Shown here piece after piece: positions 17,512-23,636 of a stretch of DNA of 31,923 nucleotides. Under the pieces are notes generated by a model. The model was not told the DNA's origin, did no database searches, and was given only the letters and a program-made list of their open reading frames with translations. Numbering within the stretch: position 1 is the stretch's first letter; each line of letters starts with the position of its first letter. The translations under genes were made by a program, and so were the position numbers. Source of the stretch: Roseovarius sp. UBA6167 (lineage in GTDB: Bacteria; Pseudomonadota; Alphaproteobacteria; Rhodobacterales; Rhodobacteraceae). The stretch lies in the NCBI GenBank assembly GCA_002428225.1, contig DIUD01000030.1:1-31923 (forward strand), given 5' to 3'.

Positions 17512-17527
17512 ATGATTGACAAGTCAT
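17512..17527. promoter_or_regulatory. Operator-like inverted repeat, site 3 of 3, overlapping a -35 box
   Basis: Reads ATGATT-GACA-AGTCAT, the same half-sites and spacing as sites 1 and 2. It covers the TTGACA hexamer at 17516-17521, the arrangement expected for a repressor that blocks RNA polymerase. Confidence 0.68.
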
Positions 17528-17544
17528 TTTTTAACCTTCAGCAT
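17516..17544 (+). promoter_or_regulatory. Predicted promoter of the crotonase-transporter operon
   Basis: A consensus TTGACA (-35, 17516-17521), 17-bp spacer and weaker CAGCAT (-10, 17539-17544), within the only AT-rich patch of the 216-bp gap 17376-17591. The -35 is embedded in operator site 3. A strong GAGGAGGAG Shine-Dalgarno (17580-17588) precedes the next gene. Confidence 0.55.
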
Positions 17545-17591
17545 TTTACGCAAGGCAGGATTGCCATGCGCGAACGGAATGAGGAGGAGAC

Positions 17592-18410
17592 ATGACCGGA
17601 TCGCCCCAGACGCTGACCTATGAAACCAGGGGTCGGACCGGGATCATCACCTTCACGCGCCCCGATGTCCGCCACAGCCTGGACATCGCCATGCGCGAAG
17701 AGATCGCCGCCCTGCTGCCCGGCATCCGGGCCGATCGAAACCTGCGCGCGCTGATCGTGACCGGCAGCGGAGGGGCGTTCTGTTCCGGCGGCGATCTGAA
17801 ATCGCTGAGCGAAGAGGAACGCCCCGTCGATGTGAACCGCGAGCGCATCGCCAAGCTGCACACATGGTTCACCGAATTGTCGAACCTGGAATTGCCGGTG
17901 ATCGCGGCGGTCGATGGGCCGGCCTTTGGTGCCGGCTTCAACCTGGCGCTGGTGGCGGATTTCGTTCTGGCCACCCCCCGCGCCCGCTTCTGTGCGGTGT
18001 TCGGGCGGATCGGTCTGGTGCCCGATCTGGGCGGCTTCTTTCTGCTGCCGCGCATCGTCGGGCTGGCCCGCGCCAAGGAACTGGTGATGACCGCCCGCTC
18101 CATCTCGGCCGCCGAAGCGAAGGAGATGGGGATCGTTCTGGAAATCCACGAGCCTGATTCCCTGCTGGACGCGGCTCTGGCCTTTGCCCGGCGCTTCGAT
18201 ACCTCCTCGCGGCTGGCAGCCGGGATGGCGAAGGTGATCCTCAATCAGGCGATGCACACCGATCAGCGCGCGCTTGCGGATATGGAGGCGATGGCACAGA
18301 CGCTGTGCCTTGCCTCCGATTACCACAAGGAGGCGGTTCAACGCTTTCTGGACAAGCAGCCCCTCGAATTCGACTGGGATCGGATGGCCGCAAGGGACGC
18401 GGCCGGATGA
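17592..18410 (+). CDS. Crotonase-family protein, PaaG-like isomerase type
   Basis: A 272-aa crotonase-fold protein. The oxyanion-hole motifs SGGDLKSL and GPAFGAG are present, but both hydratase glutamates are missing: Asn117 replaces the first, and the second lies in FGRIG without Glu. Asp145 in GLVPDLGG followed by LLPR is instead the signature of PaaG-type and delta3,delta2-enoyl-CoA isomerases, which use this Asp. The likely reaction is therefore double-bond shift or ring-related isomerisation rather than plain hydration. The start at 17592 follows GAGGAGGAG. It is the first gene of the unit that also encodes the transporter, under operator site 3. Confidence 0.86.
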   Translation: MTGSPQTLTYETRGRTGIITFTRPDVRHSLDIAMREEIAALLPGIRADRNLRALIVTGSGGAFCSGGDLKSLSEEERPVDVNRERIAKLHTWFTELSNLELPVIAAVDGPAFGAGFNLALVADFVLATPRARFCAVFGRIGLVPDLGGFFLLPRIVGLARAKELVMTARSISAAEAKEMGIVLEIHEPDSLLDAALAFARRFDTSSRLAAGMAKVILNQAMHTDQRALADMEAMAQTLCLASDYHKEAVQRFLDKQPLEFDWDRMAARDAAG

Positions 18411-18562
18411 CGCCAGGCAAACGGCATACGGCCCGCAACACCGGCGCCGCCGATGCCGTGGCGCGCGAATTGCCCGGCTCGGCCGCATGGGGCCTGCACG
18501 CAGTCCGCACCGCTCTCGCCCTGCTGGATGCCGGGGGGCCTCATGGCCGCGCGGAAGTTTGA
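18407..18562 (+). CDS. Possible 51-aa small protein overlapping the crotonase stop
   Basis: An ATG at 18407 overlaps the upstream stop (ATGA), the coupling arrangement used by other genes in this window. The frame runs 51 codons with the GC-rich third positions usual here. The product is soluble and Ala/Gly/Leu-rich, with a predicted helix around HAVRTALALLDAGG. I do not recognise it. The C-terminal part loosely resembles the last helix of thiolases, so it could be a decayed tail of a lost gene. It may also be a chance open frame in the 243-bp gap before the transporter. Confidence 0.3.
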   Translation: MTPGKRHTARNTGAADAVARELPGSAAWGLHAVRTALALLDAGGPHGRAEV

Positions 18563-18653
18563 CGGCAAGTGGTGAACGGCCTCCGGCACCATGAGGTTGA
18601 TAGAAGCAGCGTGACCGGGCCGGGGCTCGCCCCGCGCCAACGAGAGGACAGAC

Positions 18654-20564
18654 ATGACGATTGATGTCGCCGAATCGCCGCCCACAGTCTTCCAGGCAAT
18701 TGCCCGCGTGATGACGACCCTCATCGCCATCGCCACAGTCGCCTTCTTCATCTATACCGCCTGGTATGGCAGCTATCCCGCGCTGATCCAGCGTTCGATC
18801 CTGTTGGGTTCGGCGATGTGCCTGGTCTTTCTTGGCCTGGCCCAGCGCACCCCGCCAGACAGTCTGCAAAACAAGGCTCTGTTGCTGGCACTCTATCTGG
18901 CCTCGCTGTGCAGCGTGGTGACGCTGGGCTTTATCGTGGTGAATTTCCACGCCATTGCCGAAAGTTCGGGCTTTTTTGGCCAAACCGAGGTGGTGCTGGC
19001 GACCATCATGTTGGCGACCGTCCTGTTCGCCACATGGCTCGCCTTTGGCCCGGCGCTGCCGATCATCGCCATCTGCTTCCTTCTCTACGCTCTGTTCGGA
19101 AGGGAAATGCCGGACATCCTGTCGCACCGGGGCCTGAAATGGAGCTCTCTGGCGGCCGGAAACTACCTTACCACCAAGGGCGTTCTGGGCGTGCCGCTGG
19201 GCGTCGTGGCCGACGTTGTGCTGTATTTTCTTCTTTTCTCGTCCTTTCTGGCGGCAACCGGGGCCTCGGATACATTCGTGCGCCTGTCGCAACTGATCGT
19301 GGGGCGGATGCGCGGCGGCCCGGCCAAGATCGCCGTGGTGGGCAGCGGGCTGCTGGGAAGCATCTCCGGCTCGGCGGTGGCCAATGTGGCGGCCAGCGGC
19401 ACCTTCACCATTCCGATGATGAAGCGCGTCGGCTATACGCCGCAATTTGCCGGGGCCGTCGAGGCGGTCGCCTCATCGGGCAGCCAGTTGATGCCGCCGG
19501 TCATGGGGGCGGCCGTGTTCATCATGGCCGACATGCTTCAGGTCGGTTACGTCACGATCATCTTGGCGGCCTTGTTTCCCGCGCTGATCTATTACATGAA
19601 CCTGCTTCTGATTGTGGACCTGGAGGCCGGCAAAAGGGGCCTGCGAGGGCTGGACAGCTTTGAAAAGGAGAAGGCCCGCGAGCTTGTGAAGGAGTCCGGG
19701 TATCTTCTGGCGCCGCTCGTGGTGCTGTTTGGTCTGGTCGTGTTGCAGTATTCGCCCCGCTATGCCGCGCTGATGTCGCTCGCACTTCTGCTGGGACTCA
19801 ACCTGCTGCGGCCACATCGCCGGCTGTCCTTTCGTGCCATGGTGGATGCGCTGGTCGATGGGATGACCAGCGTCGCGCCCGTGGCCGTGGCCGTGGCGGT
19901 GGCCGGTATCGTCGTGGGTGTAGTCGAGACGACCGGACTGGGGCTGAACCTGACCACGATCATGACCCAGGTGGCCAGAAATTCGCTGCTGCTTCTGCTG
20001 ATTCTGACGATGGTCAGTTCGATCGTGCTCGGGATGGGGCTGCCGACGGTGGCCTGCTATATCATCCTTGCCCTCATCATCGCGCCGGTGATGGTCCGGC
20101 TGGGTGTGCCGCCGCTGGCAGCGCATATGTTCGTGTTCTATTTCGGGACGCTGTCCGCGATCACTCCGCCCGTCGCGCTTGCCTCTTTCACCGCCGCCGG
20201 CATCGCCGGTGCCGCGCCACTGCAAACATCGGTCATGTCTCTGAAAATCGCGCTGCCGGCCTTCCTGATGCCGTACATATTCGTCTATCAGCCCGGCCTG
20301 CTGTTTCAGGGCGATGTTCTGGCGCTGTTGGTGCCGCTGTTGAACGCGACAATTGCGGTGGTCGGCCTTTCGGCCGCGACGGTCGGCTATTTCCGCGGAC
20401 CGGTTGGCCTGTTCCGCCGTGCCATGTTTCTGATCGGGGCGCTGATGGCCTTTGCCCCCGATCATCTGACAGACCTGATGGGCGCATGTCTGATCGCCCT
20501 GTCCATCGCCATAGGCGAGTTCAAACGACAAAGATCCACTGTGAATCCGACAAGGACACACTGA
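18654..20564 (+). CDS. TRAP transporter fused permease (TAXI type, 4TM/12TM fusion)
   Basis: Membrane part of a Na+- or H+-driven tripartite transporter working with the TAXI binding protein encoded next. The 636-aa product is a DctQ-DctM fusion. The first about 170 residues hold several hydrophobic segments (for example LIAIATVAFFIYTAWYG). The large DctM domain then shows the hallmark stretch GSISGSAVANVAASG (about 240-255), followed by PMMKRVGY, SSGSQLMPPVMGAAVF, and in the second half GMGLPTVACY and FGTLSAITPPVA, the paired re-entrant loops of this family. The ATG at 18654 follows CGAGAGGA. Substrates of TAXI systems are usually organic or amino acids, and here the neighbouring ligase suggests a carboxylic acid. 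Confidence 0.93.
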   Translation: MTIDVAESPPTVFQAIARVMTTLIAIATVAFFIYTAWYGSYPALIQRSILLGSAMCLVFLGLAQRTPPDSLQNKALLLALYLASLCSVVTLGFIVVNFHAIAESSGFFGQTEVVLATIMLATVLFATWLAFGPALPIIAICFLLYALFGREMPDILSHRGLKWSSLAAGNYLTTKGVLGVPLGVVADVVLYFLLFSSFLAATGASDTFVRLSQLIVGRMRGGPAKIAVVGSGLLGSISGSAVANVAASGTFTIPMMKRVGYTPQFAGAVEAVASSGSQLMPPVMGAAVFIMADMLQVGYVTIILAALFPALIYYMNLLLIVDLEAGKRGLRGLDSFEKEKARELVKESGYLLAPLVVLFGLVVLQYSPRYAALMSLALLLGLNLLRPHRRLSFRAMVDALVDGMTSVAPVAVAVAVAGIVVGVVETTGLGLNLTTIMTQVARNSLLLLLILTMVSSIVLGMGLPTVACYIILALIIAPVMVRLGVPPLAAHMFVFYFGTLSAITPPVALASFTAAGIAGAAPLQTSVMSLKIALPAFLMPYIFVYQPGLLFQGDVLALLVPLLNATIAVVGLSAATVGYFRGPVGLFRRAMFLIGALMAFAPDHLTDLMGACLIALSIAIGEFKRQRSTVNPTRTH

Positions 20565-20601
20565 ACGACACTTTTCACGCACAGCATCAAAGGAGGATAA
20601 G

Positions 20602-21597
20602 ATGACTGCGATATTGAACAAAGGTTGCCTGCGGGCGGGCCTGCTGGGGCTGGCGACAGCCTTCACGCTTGGCACAACAGCCCTGGCGCAAGACAGAACG
20701 GATCTGGGCTTTGCGACCTCGGCCAGCGGCGGGACGGGATATATGTATGCCGTCGCCGTGGCCACCGTGGTGAATGAGGATAGCACGGATCTGAAAATCA
20801 CCCCCTTCCCCAGCGCGGGGGTTGTCGAAAACGACCGCCTGCTCCGCGGGGACGAAGCGCAACTGATCCTGCACACCGGAGGAGAGGCGTATGACTCCTT
20901 TCGCGGCCAAGGCCGTTACCCCTCGGCCGCGACCAATCTGAGGGCCATCCTTCCGATCTATGCCTCCTTGATACAGATCGTCGTGCCGGCCGACACGGAG
21001 GCCGCGACACTCTCGGATCTGAAAGGAAAACGCATTGGCCTGGGCGAACCAGGAGCCTCTGCCAACACCTATGTGCGGCAGGCGCTGGAAGCCGAGGGCG
21101 TGAAGGACGGCGATTATGACGCGCGGCCCAACAGCCTCACGGAACAGGTCGCCGGGATGCGCGATGGCAATCTCGACGTTCTGTCCACGGTGATGGGTGC
21201 CGGCGCGCCCGCGCTTCAGGATCTGGCCACCAGCCGCGATGTGCGCTGGATCTCTGTCCCGTCCGAAACGCTTCAGGCCGTGATGGCGATGAACCCTCCC
21301 GGCGCGGTGGTCCCGGTCACTATTCCTGCGGGCACCTACGCGGGGCAGGATGGCGATGTGCAGACCTTCGGTGTGCCGATCTGGATCATGGGACCGTCCG
21401 ATCTGCCCGATGCCGCGGTGACGCAGATCCTCACCAAGTTCCTCGGGAATATGGACCGCGCGAGCGAGGTGCATCCGATCGTCAACAGCACGACGAAGGA
21501 ATTCGTGGCCGGTGCGACCCCTCCGGTTCCGTGGCATGACGCCGCCGCCCCCGTGCTGAAGGAAATGGGCTATTCGCCTCTGCCCTACAAGGAATAA
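20602..21597 (+). CDS. TAXI-family TRAP transporter solute-binding protein
   Basis: Periplasmic receptor that delivers substrate to the fused permease. The 331-aa product has a signal peptide (residues about 1-29, hydrophobic LLGLATAFTLGTTALA ending AQ). TAXI features follow: FATSASGGTGYMYAVA near the mature N terminus, ITPFPSAGVVEND, SDLKGKRIGLGEPGASANT (19 residues, the switch region of the family) and VLSTVMGAGAPALQDL. The start at 20602 follows AGGAGGA and lies 37 nt after the permease stop. It is the last gene of the unit and is followed after 11 nt by a strong hairpin. Ligand identity cannot be read from sequence. Confidence 0.92.
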   Translation: MTAILNKGCLRAGLLGLATAFTLGTTALAQDRTDLGFATSASGGTGYMYAVAVATVVNEDSTDLKITPFPSAGVVENDRLLRGDEAQLILHTGGEAYDSFRGQGRYPSAATNLRAILPIYASLIQIVVPADTEAATLSDLKGKRIGLGEPGASANTYVRQALEAEGVKDGDYDARPNSLTEQVAGMRDGNLDVLSTVMGAGAPALQDLATSRDVRWISVPSETLQAVMAMNPPGAVVPVTIPAGTYAGQDGDVQTFGVPIWIMGPSDLPDAAVTQILTKFLGNMDRASEVHPIVNSTTKEFVAGATPPVPWHDAAAPVLKEMGYSPLPYKE

Positions 21598-21608
21598 CAG
21601 GTAGTGAC

Positions 21609-21654
21609 CCTGCAGCGTTCCGGCCTTTCGCCGATCGGGCGGAAACGCTGCAGG
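21609..21654 (+). terminator. Strong hairpin terminator after the TAXI gene
   Basis: Left arm 21609-21622 (CCTGCAGCGTTCCG) pairs with 21640-21654 with a single bulged base, giving about 14 paired positions, and is followed on the plus strand by TTGTTG. It closes the plus-strand operon and separates it from the convergent ssrA gene. The T-run is short, so termination efficiency is uncertain. Confidence 0.6.
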
Positions 21655-21689
21655 TTGTTGATCTGTCGCAATTTCAAGTTCACAGCCGG

Positions 21690-21726
21690 GAAAAGAAAGT
21701 GCAGGCTTCTGTTGCCAGGTGCCTGC
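21690..21726 (-). terminator. Intrinsic terminator of ssrA
   Basis: On the minus strand GCAGGC (21726-21721) and GCCTGC (21706-21701) form a stem, with an extra pair inside the loop (TG/CA), followed by ACTTTCTTTT. This is a textbook stem plus T-tract at the end of the tmRNA transcript. Confidence 0.7.
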
Positions 21727-22014
21727 GAACCCCGCCTTGCCTTGCTAGAGACAAGGACTTCAGATTTCGGTTTGGTTACTGCTTACGCAGCAACGGCCAC
21801 CGGAGCACGGTTGTCATTTGCAACTGTACGTTTCGGACCGATAACGGTGGTGCCTCACCGGGACAAAGCATAACCCCTTTACACGTTCGTCGATCCTGTT
21901 TCGACCCCATGGTCCCCAAATGAAGGATATCTGGTGGAGTCGCCGGGTACCGCCCCCGGGTCCGATCCGCTTATTACGAGCGCGTTTATGTCCATAGCCC
22001 CTGTTGCCAGAAGC
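21701..22014 (-). ncRNA. ssrA: Permuted two-piece tmRNA (alphaproteobacterial ssrA)
   Basis: tmRNA with SmpB rescues stalled ribosomes and tags the nascent protein for proteolysis. Read on the minus strand, the acceptor piece comes first: it ends at about 21932 in a T-arm (CCGGG, loop GGCGGTA, CCCGG) and CGACTCCACCA, the CCA tail. A short intervening segment follows, then the coding piece starts near 21920 with GGGGACCATGG and the conserved GGATCGACGAACGTG. The tag frame at 21821-21783 reads from resume codon GCA: ANDNRAPVAVAA, then TAA. This order (acceptor, spacer, coding) is the circular permutation known from alphaproteobacteria, where the precursor is cut into two RNAs. Exact mature ends are estimates. 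Plus-strand open frames across this stretch are not genes. Confidence 0.95.
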
Positions 22015-22020
22015 ACCGCC

Positions 22021-22048
22021 AATATAGGGGCTTTGCGCGCGCGTGCAA
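22021..22048 (-). promoter_or_regulatory. Promoter of ssrA
   Basis: On the minus strand TTGCAC (22048-22043) and TATATT (22026-22021) are separated by 16 bp. The predicted start near 22014 falls just before the acceptor piece. The -10 has five of six consensus bases. Confidence 0.65.
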
Positions 22049-22127
22049 GGGTGGATACGCCTTTGGGATGCGCCCTTTGCCGTGCCCCGCCCTCCCGGTT
22101 GGCGGGCCGTCCCGGCAAATCGTCCGA

Positions 22128-22156
22128 TTGACCCCGCAGCGCGCAGCGCATAGGAA
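22128..22156 (+). promoter_or_regulatory. Possible promoter of the glyQ operon
   Basis: TTGACC at 22128-22133, 17-bp spacer, TAGGAA at 22151-22156, about 27 nt before the glyQ ATG. It lies back to back with the ssrA promoter in the divergent gap. The -10 is weak, so the call is tentative. Confidence 0.35.
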
Positions 22157-22182
22157 ACCGCGACACCAAAGGGATGGGCACG

Positions 22183-23112
22183 ATGGATCACGCACCGGCC
22201 AGACCGCGCAGCTTTCAGGAGATCATCCTGCGGCTTCAGACCTATTGGGCCGCTCAGGGCTGCGCCATGTTGCAGCCCTACGACATGGAGGTCGGCGCAG
22301 GCACGTTCCACCCGGCGACGACCTTGCGCGCGCTCGGCACCCGGCCCTGGGCCGCGGCCTACGTGCAGCCCTCGCGGCGGCCGACCGACGGGCGCTATGG
22401 CGAGAACCCCAACCGCTTGCAGCATTATTACCAGTACCAGGTGCTCATCAAGCCCTCGCCGCCCGATTTGCAGGCGCTCTATCTCGGCAGCCTCGCAGCC
22501 ATCGGCATCGATCTGGCGCTGCATGACGTGCGCTTTGTCGAGGATGACTGGGAAAGCCCGACGCTGGGTGCCTGGGGGCTGGGCTGGGAGGTCTGGTGCG
22601 ACGGCATGGAAGTAAGCCAGTTCACCTATTTCCAGCAGGTCGGCGGGCATGACTGCCACCCGGTCTCGGGCGAGCTGACCTACGGGCTGGAGCGGCTGGC
22701 GATGTATGTGCTGGGCGCGGATCACGTCATGGAAATGCCGTTCAACGATCCCGATGCCCCCATTCCGCTGCGCTATGGCGACGTGTTCCGCCAGGCCGAG
22801 GAGGAATATTCGCGCTTCAACTTCGACGTGGCCAATACCGAGGTGCTGCTGGATCACTTCGAGGAGGCCGAGGCCGAATGCGCCGCCATCCTCGCCGCGC
22901 CCGCCGAGGATCCCAGGACCGGCAAACGCATCGTCATGGCCCACCCGGCCTATGACCAGTGCATCAAGGCCAGCCACATCTTCAACCTGCTCGACGCGCG
23001 CGGCGTCATCTCGGTGACGGAACGGCAGACCTATATCGGCCGGGTGCGCGCGCTGGCAAGGATGTGCGCCGACGCCTTTGTGCAGACCGAGGCCGGGGGT
23101 CTTGCGGACTGA
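22183..23112 (+). CDS. glyQ: Glycyl-tRNA synthetase alpha subunit
   Basis: Catalytic subunit of the bacterial alpha2beta2 glycyl-tRNA synthetase, which charges tRNA-Gly in the cytoplasm. The product (about 309 aa) is highly conserved: PRSFQEIILRLQTYWAAQGC, VGAGTFHPATTLRALG, RRPTDGRYGENPNR, HYYQYQV, FVEDDWESPTLGAWGLGWE and LTYGLERLAMY cover the class II aminoacyl-tRNA synthetase motifs. ATG 22183 is preferred because GGGA lies 8 nt upstream. An in-frame ATG at 22174 would have the same Shine-Dalgarno directly against it. The stop overlaps the next ATG (TGATG). It is transcribed divergently from ssrA. Confidence 0.97.
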   Translation: MDHAPARPRSFQEIILRLQTYWAAQGCAMLQPYDMEVGAGTFHPATTLRALGTRPWAAAYVQPSRRPTDGRYGENPNRLQHYYQYQVLIKPSPPDLQALYLGSLAAIGIDLALHDVRFVEDDWESPTLGAWGLGWEVWCDGMEVSQFTYFQQVGGHDCHPVSGELTYGLERLAMYVLGADHVMEMPFNDPDAPIPLRYGDVFRQAEEEYSRFNFDVANTEVLLDHFEEAEAECAAILAAPAEDPRTGKRIVMAHPAYDQCIKASHIFNLLDARGVISVTERQTYIGRVRALARMCADAFVQTEAGGLAD

Positions 23113-23633
23113 TGGGAAAGGTTCTCAGCATTGCCATTCTCGTCGCGGCGGTGATTGCCGGGGGGGCGATATATTATCTTCAGGTCTATCACTTCTATGA
23201 CGAGGTGCGGCTGGCCTCGGATGGCGGCGCGGTGGAGATGAAAATCACCCTGGCCTCTGGCGATGTGATCGACCTGCCAGTGACCGATTTCCGCGCCATC
23301 GACGCCGACAGTTCTCCGATCCGTTTCCGCGCCTGCTTTACCGCCGATCTGCCGCAAGACGTGGGCCTTGTTCCCTATCCGGGGGCGGAGCCGCTCAACG
23401 CGCCGTCATGGTTCGACTGTTTCGACGCCAGGGCGCTCGGGGCCGCGCTCGGCGAGGGGCGCGCTCATGCCTATCTGGGCGAGGAGAACATCCACTACGG
23501 CATCGACCGTATCATCGCCATCATGCAGGACGGGCGCGGCTATGCCTGGCACCAGATCAACCGCTGCGGCGAGATCGTCTTCGACGGCCAGCCCGCGCCC
23601 GAGGATTGCCCCAAGCCCCCGCAAGGAAACTGA
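23112..23633 (+). CDS. Small membrane-anchored protein between glyQ and glyS (DUF6446-like)
   Basis: A 173-aa protein of unknown function that shares an operon with the two glycyl-tRNA synthetase genes, starting within the glyQ stop (TGATG) and ending 3 nt before glyS. It has one N-terminal hydrophobic segment (about residues 4-24, ending GGAIYYLQ), then a soluble, probably periplasmic domain with a conserved-looking RACFTADLP segment, the sequence VPYPGAEPLNAPSWFDCF, and C-terminal NRCGEIVFDG with Cys residues that could form a disulfide. From memory, a DUF6446 protein occupies this place in Rhodobacterales; this match is not verified. No role in translation is evident. Confidence 0.8.
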   Translation: MGKVLSIAILVAAVIAGGAIYYLQVYHFYDEVRLASDGGAVEMKITLASGDVIDLPVTDFRAIDADSSPIRFRACFTADLPQDVGLVPYPGAEPLNAPSWFDCFDARALGAALGEGRAHAYLGEENIHYGIDRIIAIMQDGRGYAWHQINRCGEIVFDGQPAPEDCPKPPQGN

Positions 23634-23636
23634 TCC

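Noticed and set aside
18621..18634. CGGGGC-TC-GCCCCG hairpin before the TRAP gene as a terminator
   Set aside because: The loop is only 2 nt and no T-run follows; it sits just ahead of a Shine-Dalgarno in a continuous operon, so it is more likely incidental or a processing stem.
21604..22131. Short plus-strand open frames in the TAXI-glyQ gap
   Set aside because: They lie across the permuted tmRNA gene, whose conserved ends, tag frame, promoter and terminator explain this stretch; no ribosome-binding sites or protein motifs are seen.
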